From: Celeribacter sp048266405
GTDB taxonomy: Bacteria; Pseudomonadota; Alphaproteobacteria; Rhodobacterales; Rhodobacteraceae
DNA: 64,000 nucleotides
NCBI RefSeq assembly: GCF_048266405.1
Contig: NZ_JBLWZO010000011.1
Span: forward strand, 1-64,000
Direction of reading: 5' to 3'
Below are positions 8,822 through 17,042 of this stretch, piece after piece. The notes beneath the pieces were generated by a model. The model was not told the DNA's origin, made no database searches, and was given only the letters and a program-made list of their open reading frames with translations. Numbering within the stretch: position 1 is the stretch's first letter; each line of letters starts with the position of its first letter. The translations under genes and the position numbers were made by a program.

Positions 8822-8838
8822 CATAAGATATTCTTATG
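8822..8838. promoter_or_regulatory. 17-bp palindrome, probable LysR operator
   Basis: CATAAGA-TAT-TCTTATG is a perfect palindrome with a 3-base centre. It lies immediately upstream of the LysR start, in the divergent gap with the acyl-CoA synthetase operon. The A/T-rich dyad and position fit a LysR autoregulatory/activation site (inference). Confidence 0.55.
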
Positions 8839-8921
8839 AATTACCATAGTCAATTATGATTTGTTTCAATGTAATTTCTCCCCTAGCGTCAGGTCAGTCG
8901 TTTTTTGGGAGGAGACCGACA

Positions 8922-10634
8922 ATGCATAAATCTGAGGACTACTCACACATCAGTGGAGATTGTGTGAACAGACCAGCGATCGAGGCGCGTTTTGGTGCGC
9001 CGGCTAGTTACGATGCCTTGTATGAGAATTTTAGGATCGATCTACCTGAACGTTACAACATGGCAGCAGACACGGTTTTGCGTCATGCTGGCGGGCCGAA
9101 AGGCCAAGCAACCGCCCTCATTTGTGAAGCCGCAGATGGCACAATTTCGCGTTTTAGTTACGATCAACTGGCCGAAGCGTCTGCGAAGGTGGCCAGCCAA
9201 CTTAAGGCACAGGGAATCGGCAAGGGTGACGTGATTGCGTGTTACCTTGGTCAGGGTGTAGAAGCAGCGCTCACCTATTTGGCAGGGTTCCGTCTCGGCG
9301 CGATCATTGCGCCGCTGTCGCAACTTTACGGCCCCGAAACCGTTCTACACGCCTTGCGCGACTCTAAGGCCCGACTGATCGTAACCGATACGAGCCTTTG
9401 GCCGAGGATCGCCGAGCGGCGGGGGGAACTTCCAGATTTGCAGAAGGTTCTCATCTCTGGGGATGCGCCAGACGGCACGCAGCCTTTCGACAGCTGGCAG
9501 GACGCTGACCCTTGGCTGCCCTGCGCCGACACCCATGCTGAGGATCCCGCTCTTTTGCTGTATACCTCTGGGTCGACGGGCATGCCAAAGGGCATTCTTC
9601 ATGCGCATCGTATCCTGCGCGGTTACTTGGCATCGGTGTCATTGTTTTATGAAATGCAGATGGACGACCCAGATCAGGTGCTATGGACAGCATCCGACTG
9701 GTCATGGGTTGCTGGCATTTTTAATGTCATGATGACGGGCTGGTATTTTGGCCAAACCATCGTTGCTAGCAACGCACGTTTTGATGAGACTGGTGCGTTC
9801 GCCCTGATGGAGCGGTTTAAAGTTACACATTGCTTCCTGACGCCTACAGCGTTGAAGCGGATGGCTGCAATCAAAGCTCCGCGCAAGTCTTGGCCGAAAC
9901 TCGTCTTGCGTGCAATCGGCACTGGGGGCGAACCGTTGCCTGGCGCTGTTCTGGAATGGGCGGACCGCACGCTCGATGTGCCTATCAATGAATTCTACGG
10001 TTTAACTGAAGTGAACCACCTCATTGGCAACTGTCGAAGCCTTTATCCAATCAAACCTGGTTCAATGGGGCGAGCTTACCCTGGCCATATCATTGAAGTC
10101 ATCGACGAAGAGGGCAATCCAGTACCAGATGGCGAGGATGGTGAAATCGCCGCCCGCGATAACGACCCGACGTTGTTTTTGGGTTACTGGAACCAGCCCG
10201 ACCGAACGGCCGCGATTAAGGTCGGACATTGGGTTCGCTCTGGTGATTTCGGCTATCGCGACGAAGACGGGTATTTCTGGTATCGCGGCCGAAACGACGA
10301 TTTGATCAAGAGCGCAGGATATAGGATCGGTCCGGCCGAAATCGAGGATGCGCTCGTGCGCCACGACGCCGTGGCGGAGGCGGCAGTCATCGGCAGCCCC
10401 GACCCCGATCGTGGCCAGATTGTCAAAGCATTCGTGCGTTTAAGTGGCGATCATGTTGGTGATGAAAAGATGATCGCCGCCCTTCAAACACACGTCAAGC
10501 AGGTGCTGGCGTTTTACAAATACCCCCGAGAGATCGAGTTCGTTGAAGAGTTCAAGCAGACGAGCACAGGAAAGATTGACCGAAAGCACTTGCGTGAAGA
10601 GGAGCGGAAACGAAAACCCGCAGTGGGAAGCTGA
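8922..10634 (+). CDS. AMP-forming acyl-CoA synthetase (first of two paralogues)
   Basis: 570 residues from ATG 8922, preceded by GGGAGGAG; an in-frame ATG 66 bases upstream has no ribosome site. Adenylate-forming core motifs: LLYTSGSTGMPKGILHAHR near residue 210 (P-loop), NEFYGLTEVNHLIGN near 355, and the hinge GRNDDLIKSAGYRIGPAEIE near 454. The catalytic A10 lysine is Lys551 in TSTGKIDR. The DWSWVAG segment and overall layout resemble acetyl/medium-chain acyl-CoA synthetases. It converts a carboxylate, ATP and CoA to acyl-CoA. It is the first gene of the LysR-linked operon and is followed by a TRAP importer, so the imported acid is its probable substrate. A paralogue lies at 15372. Confidence 0.9.
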   Translation: MHKSEDYSHISGDCVNRPAIEARFGAPASYDALYENFRIDLPERYNMAADTVLRHAGGPKGQATALICEAADGTISRFSYDQLAEASAKVASQLKAQGIGKGDVIACYLGQGVEAALTYLAGFRLGAIIAPLSQLYGPETVLHALRDSKARLIVTDTSLWPRIAERRGELPDLQKVLISGDAPDGTQPFDSWQDADPWLPCADTHAEDPALLLYTSGSTGMPKGILHAHRILRGYLASVSLFYEMQMDDPDQVLWTASDWSWVAGIFNVMMTGWYFGQTIVASNARFDETGAFALMERFKVTHCFLTPTALKRMAAIKAPRKSWPKLVLRAIGTGGEPLPGAVLEWADRTLDVPINEFYGLTEVNHLIGNCRSLYPIKPGSMGRAYPGHIIEVIDEEGNPVPDGEDGEIAARDNDPTLFLGYWNQPDRTAAIKVGHWVRSGDFGYRDEDGYFWYRGRNDDLIKSAGYRIGPAEIEDALVRHDAVAEAAVIGSPDPDRGQIVKAFVRLSGDHVGDEKMIAALQTHVKQVLAFYKYPREIEFVEEFKQTSTGKIDRKHLREEERKRKPAVGS

Positions 10635-10674
10635 GGGCTAACGAAAAGACAATAATGAAATTCAGGGAGGAAAA

Positions 10675-11709
10675 ATGATGAACACATTTTTAAGCACACT
10701 TAAGGCCGTTGGGTTGGGCCTTGCTTTATCAAGCGGTCTGGCTGCAACTGCACAGGCAGACGTGCGTTTGAATATGAACCACCAATGGCCAGCAACCACT
10801 GTCGGGTCCAAAGTCGATCAGTGGTTTGTGGATGAAATTGCAGCACGTACCAACGGAGAGGTCAAAATCAAGATCTTTTGGTCCGAGGGTTTAGCCAAAT
10901 CGGCGGAGGCGTTGGAACTTATTGAAACTGGCGCCCTTGATATGGCGGCCATGTCACCAGGCTATTTTCCTGCGCAATTGCCGCTGCATGTCGCGCCCAA
11001 TTCGATCCCCATGAAAATGGACACGGTCGACCAAGCAAATACACTCATGAAGCGGTTAATGGCCGAGCTGCCCGCCTATGCTGAAGAGGCCGCAGCGAAT
11101 GGCATCAAGCCTTTGTTTTTTCACCACCTGAATCCTTATCTTCTCGTTTCGCGCGAACCGATCACATCGGTAGAGCAGATGGAAGGGAAGAAGATGCGCA
11201 CTTGGGGCAACGATATGCCTCGCATGGTGCAGGCGGCTGGCGGCACTCCTGTCACAATGATGTTGCCGGAAATCTACGAGGGGCTAAGCCGTGGTGTGGT
11301 TGATACTGCACCTTTCGCTGTTGATCTGATCGTGAACTACAAGATCCATGAGGTTGCGAAACACGTCAGCGAAATTACGCTTTGGGAAGGCCCTAGCTGG
11401 GGGGTTTGGATTTCGCAAGCTGCGTGGGACAAGCTGTCAACTGAGCAGCAAGCCGTGTTCGAGGAAGTCGCTACGGAAGCGATGGAGCGGGACCGTGTAG
11501 CTGTGCTTAATGCCGACAAAGAGGCTCGCGCTACACTCGCGGAAGCTGGTGTAACGTTCCATGAGTTTCCACAGGCTGAGAAAGACAAGTGGCGCGCTGC
11601 GCTTCCAGACTTCTTCGCAGACTGGATTGCAACTATGGATGAAGCTGGAAAGGGTGACGCCGCCCGTGAGGCCGTTGCCATCTGGAAAGACGTTATCGGC
11701 GAAAACTGA
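10675..11709 (+). CDS. TRAP transporter solute-binding protein (DctP family)
   Basis: 344 residues with a Sec signal peptide (cleavage near ATAQA-DVR) and the DctP fold. LNMNHQWPATTVGSKVDQW opens the mature chain. The segment LLVSREPITSVEQMEGKKMR contains the lead-in to the conserved carboxylate-binding Arg, and EIYEGLSRGVVDTA is the usual dimer/ligand region. GGGAGG stands 4-7 bases before the tandem ATGs at 10675 and 10678. It feeds the DctQ/DctM permease downstream. A perfect 13-bp hairpin separates it from dctQ, which may raise binding-protein levels above the permease. The ligand is probably an organic acid activated by the neighbouring CoA ligases (inference). Confidence 0.92.
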   Translation: MMNTFLSTLKAVGLGLALSSGLAATAQADVRLNMNHQWPATTVGSKVDQWFVDEIAARTNGEVKIKIFWSEGLAKSAEALELIETGALDMAAMSPGYFPAQLPLHVAPNSIPMKMDTVDQANTLMKRLMAELPAYAEEAAANGIKPLFFHHLNPYLLVSREPITSVEQMEGKKMRTWGNDMPRMVQAAGGTPVTMMLPEIYEGLSRGVVDTAPFAVDLIVNYKIHEVAKHVSEITLWEGPSWGVWISQAAWDKLSTEQQAVFEEVATEAMERDRVAVLNADKEARATLAEAGVTFHEFPQAEKDKWRAALPDFFADWIATMDEAGKGDAAREAVAIWKDVIGEN

Positions 11710-11727
11710 TTGCGTAATGCCACCTCA

Positions 11728-11757
11728 GTACCCGTCTGCCGAATGGCAGACGGGTAC
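11728..11757 (+). terminator. Intercistronic hairpin between TRAP binding protein and permease genes
   Basis: GTACCCGTCTGCC and GGCAGACGGGTAC form a perfect 13-bp stem around a GAAT tetraloop, 18 bases after the stop codon. There is no T tract. Its place after a binding-protein gene suggests an attenuator or a 3'-exonuclease block that gives differential expression, rather than a full stop. Confidence 0.65.
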
Positions 11758-11877
11758 AACTTACGCCCCCCGCATCTTGCCTCTCCTACCGGTCCGTTTG
11801 TTGCGGACGATGTGGAACGCATGCGGTTGATATTTAGGCCTATGAAAAGGCTACAAGTCTACGAAAGGTGACACTGC

Positions 11878-12414
11878 ATGAAGAATGTCCCACTTACCTT
11901 GTTTCCCAGCATATTACGCCGTGCCAACAGACTGCTCGCATTTCTATCTGGCATCGCGTTATTATTGATGATGTTTCTCGGCGCGATCGACGTGGTAGGC
12001 GCGAGCATCCTAAACCATCCTTTGCCTGGTGCTTTCGAAGCCACTGAGGCGCTAATGGTCACGTCCGTTTTCTTGGCGCTCGGACTGTCACAGCAACGCC
12101 GCGCTCATATCAGTGTAGAGGTGATTGTTGGCTTCATGCCACGTTTGGCGAAACGGATCGCGGCGATTTTCTCATCCATACTCTGCGCATTGTTCTTCGG
12201 CTTAATCGCTTGGTTCGGCTGGGGTATCGCAGTGAAGAGCACGCTTGCAGGTGAGTTTTCTTCTGGTCTTATTAATTTCCCAATTTGGCCAGCCAAGATC
12301 GCCTTGGCCTGTGGGGCAAGTCTGATGGCAGTGCAGTGTTTGTGGGATGTCGTGGTCACCACCTTGCACCCAGATGACGCAAAATCAGATCAAACCAAGT
12401 TGGGAGTTGAGTAA
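11878..12414 (+). CDS. TRAP transporter small permease (DctQ family)
   Basis: 178 residues with four predicted membrane helices. The first contains LAFLSGIALLLMMFLGAIDV, and the second follows GAFEATEALMVTSVFLAL, both typical of DctQ. The loop LSQQRRAHISVEVI is the conserved cytoplasmic segment. The small subunit stabilises the large permease in the sodium-driven TRAP complex. GAAAGGTG precedes the start. Its stop TAA shares one base with the ATG of dctM (TAATG). Confidence 0.92.
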   Translation: MKNVPLTLFPSILRRANRLLAFLSGIALLLMMFLGAIDVVGASILNHPLPGAFEATEALMVTSVFLALGLSQQRRAHISVEVIVGFMPRLAKRIAAIFSSILCALFFGLIAWFGWGIAVKSTLAGEFSSGLINFPIWPAKIALACGASLMAVQCLWDVVVTTLHPDDAKSDQTKLGVE

Positions 12415-13730
12415 TGGATTCTTTAATACTTGGATATACCTGTGTCGGCCTGCTGTTCGCGTTTCTGGCCTTAGGTGTGCCTGTCGGCGTTGCAATGGGC
12501 ATCCTAGGTGTTGGCGGTATGTACTTTGGCATGGGCGAAGCATTCGCGTTTGGCCAGCTGCGCACTCTGCCCTTCGCGGTTGTTAGCAATTATGCTTTCG
12601 CCGTCCTACCGCTTTTCGTTTTGATGGGCGTTTTGGCCGAGGCTGCTGGGATCACAGCGCAACTCTTTCACGCTGCTGATATTTGGCTGCGTCGGCTACG
12701 CGGGGGGTTATATCAAGCCGTTATTGTCGGATCGGCCTTATTCGCCGCCATTTCTGGATCAACTATCGTGAATGCTGTAGTATTCACCCGTATCGCTTTC
12801 CCAGAAATGATGAAATACGGCTATTCGCGGAGCCTTTCGATCGGATCCATCGCGGCAGCGGGAAGCTTTGCAGCAATGATCCCTCCCTCTATCACGATGG
12901 TTATTTATGCCATCATCACCGAGCAATCTGTTGGGCAGTTGCTGATCGCTGGTTTCCTGCCAGGCCTGCTTACAGCGTTTGTGTATTTGGGCGGGGTCTG
13001 GCTCATGGTTACACTGAAGCCGTCGTTGGCCCCTATGATCGACGACGTGGCTCCTACGCGGCGTGAAAAGCTCTTGGCTCTGCGAGGAATTACCCCTGTG
13101 GCCGGATTGATTTTGCTCGTATTGGGTGGTCTATATTTCGGGTTTTTCCCGCCATCGGCTGCTGGTGCTGTTGGGGCAGCTGGCGCTTTTTGCATCGCTC
13201 TGTATCGGCGCTACGGGGAGCGGTTGGGTTGGCTCGCAAATGCTCTTCGCGATGCAGCCTCTATCAGCTCAATTATCTTTGTCATTCTTATCGGTGGACT
13301 GATATTTTCGCGGATGCTCGTGGCGTCTGGCGTGATCGACGGGTTCGTCGATTTGGTGAACACCTTTGCTGGCACACCCGTCAGGTTCTTGATCTTCGTT
13401 TCGATCATGTATCTCGTGCTCGGCTGTTTTCTCGACACAACCTCCATGCTGGTAGTAACGTTGCCCTTCATTTTCCCAGCCGTGGTTGAGTTGGGTATTG
13501 ATCCGATCTGGTTCGGCATCGTCTTGGTCAAGCTTATCGAGATTTCGGTGATCACACCGCCCGTGGGTATCAACCTGTTCGCAGTGTTGGGGGCCGTGTC
13601 GGGTCAAGCAACGTTTGGCCATGTTGTCCGCGGGGTGCTGCCGTTTCTCCTTATGGAACTGCTTGTCCTTGCGCTTCTTATTGGCTTTCCAGCCATTGCC
13701 ACGTGGCTTCCTCAACAGATGCTTCAGTAG
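12414..13730 (+). CDS. TRAP transporter large permease (DctM family)
   Basis: 438 residues and about 12 hydrophobic segments. DctM motifs include LFAFLALGVPVGVAMGILG at the N-terminus, PLFVLMGVLAEAAGI, GSALFAAISGSTIVNAVVF and IPPSITMVIYAIITEQSVGQ. This subunit forms the sodium-coupled transport pathway. It completes a DctPQM set encoded inside the acyl-CoA synthetase operon. The next gene starts 3 bases after its stop codon, tying import directly to catabolism. Confidence 0.94.
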   Translation: MDSLILGYTCVGLLFAFLALGVPVGVAMGILGVGGMYFGMGEAFAFGQLRTLPFAVVSNYAFAVLPLFVLMGVLAEAAGITAQLFHAADIWLRRLRGGLYQAVIVGSALFAAISGSTIVNAVVFTRIAFPEMMKYGYSRSLSIGSIAAAGSFAAMIPPSITMVIYAIITEQSVGQLLIAGFLPGLLTAFVYLGGVWLMVTLKPSLAPMIDDVAPTRREKLLALRGITPVAGLILLVLGGLYFGFFPPSAAGAVGAAGAFCIALYRRYGERLGWLANALRDAASISSIIFVILIGGLIFSRMLVASGVIDGFVDLVNTFAGTPVRFLIFVSIMYLVLGCFLDTTSMLVVTLPFIFPAVVELGIDPIWFGIVLVKLIEISVITPPVGINLFAVLGAVSGQATFGHVVRGVLPFLLMELLVLALLIGFPAIATWLPQQMLQ

Positions 13731-13732
13731 GG

Positions 13733-14929
13733 ATGAATGGCATGAGCTATAAACCAGTTGTTCTCGGCGGTGATGTTGTCCCCTTTCGCCGCTACAAGGA
13801 CGGGAGCGGCGTGCGTGACTGGGTGCGCGCCGCGGCCCTCGGGGCTCTGGCAGATGCCGGGCTGGAGGCACGCGACATAGATGCAGTAATTGTCGCATCC
13901 GAAACAGATTTTCTGTCACTGCAATTGGTTCCGGGCCCGCTGATATTGGATGAGATTGGCCTTACTGGTGTTCCCGTTATGCGGGTTGAGAGTGGCGGGG
14001 CGAGTGGCGGCAATGCCCTGCGCGCAGGTGTCATGCATGTGATGTCCGGGCTAGCAAAGCGGGTCTTGATCATCGGCTATGAAAATGCAGCCAGTCACCT
14101 GAACAGTGATGATGTTCGCTTACTCTATGGTTTGTCCTTCGATGCCGATCTTGAAGGCTGGGCTGGTGCAACGGCAACCATGTTGTATGCGCTGTCGATT
14201 CAGGACCACATGGAGCGGTTTGGCACCACCGCAAAACAAATGGCGGCGGTTTCGGTTAAGAACCATGCGAACGCGGGACCAAATCCTTGGGCACACAAGC
14301 CGATGCAGATTAGTACCGAGGACGTCTTGGACTCGCCCTTGGTTAGTTCGCCTTACAGGATGCTAGATTGCAGCTTGATCAGCGACGGCGCGGCTGCATT
14401 GGTTCTATGTGCCGAAGATGCTCTGCCCGAAGGAGCCGCTAACCGTTGCACGCGGGTGGTTGCCAGTGCCTGCGCGACTGATCATGTGCGTCTGGGCGAT
14501 CGTCCGCAACCAGGCATCTTTCACGGCAAGGCTCGGGCAATGCAAGCAGCGTGTCGTCAAGCTTGGGTATTGAACCCCGCAACAGACATAGATGTAGTCG
14601 AGCTATACGATTCTTACACTGGCGCCGAGCTACAGGCGATCGAGGCGTTGGGCCTTTGCCCCGAGGGGCAGGCGGGCCCGCGTGGGCTGGACGGAGAGTT
14701 CAGTTTACAGGGTCGTTTGCCAGTAAACGTTTCGGGCGGCCTTATCGGGCAAGGCGGGGCACCTGGCGCCGTCGGATTGGCGCAGGCGATAACTGTTTCG
14801 CGCCTGATTGAGGGGCGCTATTGGCCCGACTTGCAGGTAGGGCGTCGCTATCGGCGCGGGGTGGTCGACTGCCACGCGGGCGTTGGCACGCTGAACGTTG
14901 TTCACATATTAGAAGGGCCAGACGGATGA
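13733..14929 (+). CDS. Thiolase-superfamily (SCP2/DUF35-associated type) protein lacking the canonical catalytic Cys and His
   Basis: 399 residues from ATG 13733 (a second ATG at 13742 is equally possible). Thiolase-fold landmarks are clear: the N-terminal nucleophile loop reads VESGGASGGNALRAG, where the usual sequence is VEaaCASGG, so Gly89 replaces the nucleophilic Cys. The loop VELYDSYTGAELQAIEALG is intact. The GHP motif is SGGLIGQGGAPGAVG, so Gly342 replaces the His. The C-terminal Cys380 (VDCHAGVG) remains. Normal Claisen/thiolytic chemistry is therefore unlikely. Thiolase-fold proteins paired with DUF35 partners, such as Ltp2 with ChsH2 in steroid side-chain degradation, act as retro-aldolases with tyrosines. 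Here the DUF35 gene overlaps by 4 bases, supporting a two-subunit enzyme. Confidence 0.85.
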   Translation: MNGMSYKPVVLGGDVVPFRRYKDGSGVRDWVRAAALGALADAGLEARDIDAVIVASETDFLSLQLVPGPLILDEIGLTGVPVMRVESGGASGGNALRAGVMHVMSGLAKRVLIIGYENAASHLNSDDVRLLYGLSFDADLEGWAGATATMLYALSIQDHMERFGTTAKQMAAVSVKNHANAGPNPWAHKPMQISTEDVLDSPLVSSPYRMLDCSLISDGAAALVLCAEDALPEGAANRCTRVVASACATDHVRLGDRPQPGIFHGKARAMQAACRQAWVLNPATDIDVVELYDSYTGAELQAIEALGLCPEGQAGPRGLDGEFSLQGRLPVNVSGGLIGQGGAPGAVGLAQAITVSRLIEGRYWPDLQVGRRYRRGVVDCHAGVGTLNVVHILEGPDG

Positions 14930-15360
14930 GTGAAGACAAAGCCCTGACAGTCGATCTGAAATTGTCGCTTGGGTATCACCACGGGTTCGGAGCGATGTCG
15001 CCATTCTTTCGAGCATTACAACACGGGCAAGCTCTGGGCAGTTGTTGTCCAAAGTGTGGCGATGCGCGCTTCCCCCCGCGCCACCTGTGCCTTCATGACA
15101 GAACACCAACAGAACCCAAGCATCTGGACGGCACAGGAAAGATCATTCGTGTCACTGTTGGGTCAATTCCAATCCCGCTTGCAACCCCTACGCAGGAGCA
15201 GGCGTTTGCCGAAATAGTCATAGATGGCACGAACAATCGCGTGTTGGCGCGATTGAGCGGAAACCCTGCCCGCTTTTGCCCTGGATCCAAGGTGCGCCTT
15301 GTGCCACCCCAAAATGCCGTCCCACACCCAATTCAATTACTTGTCTTTGAACCGTATTGA
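14926..15360 (+). CDS. DUF35 / OB-fold acyl-CoA-associated protein with a degenerate zinc ribbon
   Basis: 144 residues from ATG 14926, which overlaps the thiolase stop (ATGA). The N-terminal rubredoxin-like zinc ribbon gives Cys41, Cys44 and Cys55 in CPKCGDARFPPRHLC. The fourth expected Cys is Asp58, so the metal site is incomplete or altered. The C-terminal OB-fold follows (IIRVTVGSIP to GSKVRLVPP). DUF35 proteins bind thiolase-fold partners and help position acyl-CoA. The overlap with the preceding gene makes a complex very likely. Confidence 0.88.
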   Translation: MSEDKALTVDLKLSLGYHHGFGAMSPFFRALQHGQALGSCCPKCGDARFPPRHLCLHDRTPTEPKHLDGTGKIIRVTVGSIPIPLATPTQEQAFAEIVIDGTNNRVLARLSGNPARFCPGSKVRLVPPQNAVPHPIQLLVFEPY

Positions 15361-15371
15361 GAGAGCTCATC

Positions 15372-17042
15372 ATGAAAGACTCACACTTTGAAAAAGTCGC
15401 CGACGCGTGCCCCAATCTAAAATGGAGCGACACTGAAGCGCGCTACGTTATCGACATTCCCGAGATGGCCAATATCGCGGCTGATACAATCGGTCGCCAT
15501 GCACACGGGGCGAACAGCAATAAGGCTGCGCTGATTTACGAACACGATGACGGTCGAATTGAGACCTACACCTTTGCCGAGATCGAGGACCAAGCAAACC
15601 GACTTGCCGTTGCGCTTCGCGCAATGGGTGTATTGGAAGGCGACCCAGTTGCAGTGCATGTCGGCCAACGCCCCGAAACGGCGATTGCCCACATGGCGAT
15701 CTACAAGCTAGGCGCCGTGGTATTAACGCTTTCACAAATGTATGGAGCTGACACCCTTTCGCATGTGCTAGAACACTCTGGCGCACGGGTTATCATTGCA
15801 GAACGCGCGATTTGGAAGCGAGTCGGTTTGGACCCGCTCGATACCGCAAAAATTTCACACATGATCGCTGTGGATACGCCCAGCGAGAATATGACAAGTT
15901 GGAGCGATTGCTTAAGCCATGATCCGACAGGCTTTACGCCCGTGGCTACTCACGCCGAATCCCCTGCCTTGCTGATGTATACGTCGGGTTCGACGGGTCT
16001 GCCTAAGGGGTTGCTGCACAGTCACCGCGTGTTGCATGCCTACATGCCCACGGTCAATATGTTCTACGATCTGGAGTTGGAGCGCGCGGATGCGATGTTC
16101 TGGAGCCCAGCCGATTGGGCTTGGGTCGGCGGGCTACTCGATCTCGTCTTGCCTGCATGGATGGCGGGGCAAACAGTGGTGGCAAGCCAGCACAGGTTCG
16201 ATGCTGACTGGGCATTCGAATTTATGGCGCGTCACGGTGTAACACACAGCTTTATGACACCCACTGCCTTGAAACGGTTGGCGGAAGTTTCAGAAACGGG
16301 GCGAGCGAACGACCTTTCACTTCGTGTGGTTTGCACTGGCGGTGAAAGCCTGCCAGGCGAAATTGTGCGCTGGATGGACGAGACGCTCGGGGTCACTTGC
16401 AATGAATTCTACGGCCTAACGGAATTTAACCACCTGATCGGCAATTGCCGCGCGCTTTACCCGATACGCCCAGGTTCGATGGGACGTGCTTATCCTGGAC
16501 GCGTTGTCGAGTTGATCGACCATCAAGGTCACCCTGTTCAGGACGGTGAAGTGGGCGAGATCGCCGCGCGCGAAGACGACTGCACCTTGTTTTTGGGGTA
16601 CTGGGGGGATCCGGGTGTTCCCGAACGATTGCGTAGTGGCCAATGGCTTCGGACTGGTGACCTGGCCCGTCGAGATAGCGATGGATACTACTGGTATCAG
16701 GGGCGAAATGATGACCTGATCAAGAGTGCTGGATACCGTATTGGGCCAGCAGAGATTGAAGATACACTCTTGCGCCACGCGGACGTCGCGGAGGCAGCAG
16801 TTGTTGGCAAATCCGACGCGGACCGAGGTGCGATAGTCGTGGCGTTTATCAAACTGGCCAACAAGAAGGAAGGCAGTCCCGAATTGACGCGAGAATTGCA
16901 GAACTTCGTGAAACAGAATCTCGCCTTCTACAAATACCCCCGTGAGATTCACTATGTGCAAGAATTTCCGCTGACAAGTTCATCCAAAATTCGTCGCGGG
17001 GAATTGCGCCGCATTTGCGAACAAGGCGCATTTGCGGAATGA
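15372..17042 (+). CDS. AMP-forming acyl-CoA synthetase (second paralogue)
   Basis: 556 residues from ATG 15372. Motifs in order: LLMYTSGSTGLPKGLLHSHR near 200, NEFYGLTEFNHLIGN, GRNDDLIKSAGYRIGPAEIE, and a final A10 motif LTSSSKIRR where Lys539 is kept but the usual TGK glycine is Ser. It is closely similar to the synthetase at 8922 along its length (same DW.WV segment, same NHLIGNCR..YPI), so the pair looks like an old duplication. Two ligases in one operon suggest that substrate and cleavage product, or two related acids, are each activated. It overlaps the MFS start by 4 bases. Confidence 0.9.
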   Translation: MKDSHFEKVADACPNLKWSDTEARYVIDIPEMANIAADTIGRHAHGANSNKAALIYEHDDGRIETYTFAEIEDQANRLAVALRAMGVLEGDPVAVHVGQRPETAIAHMAIYKLGAVVLTLSQMYGADTLSHVLEHSGARVIIAERAIWKRVGLDPLDTAKISHMIAVDTPSENMTSWSDCLSHDPTGFTPVATHAESPALLMYTSGSTGLPKGLLHSHRVLHAYMPTVNMFYDLELERADAMFWSPADWAWVGGLLDLVLPAWMAGQTVVASQHRFDADWAFEFMARHGVTHSFMTPTALKRLAEVSETGRANDLSLRVVCTGGESLPGEIVRWMDETLGVTCNEFYGLTEFNHLIGNCRALYPIRPGSMGRAYPGRVVELIDHQGHPVQDGEVGEIAAREDDCTLFLGYWGDPGVPERLRSGQWLRTGDLARRDSDGYYWYQGRNDDLIKSAGYRIGPAEIEDTLLRHADVAEAAVVGKSDADRGAIVVAFIKLANKKEGSPELTRELQNFVKQNLAFYKYPREIHYVQEFPLTSSSKIRRGELRRICEQGAFAE

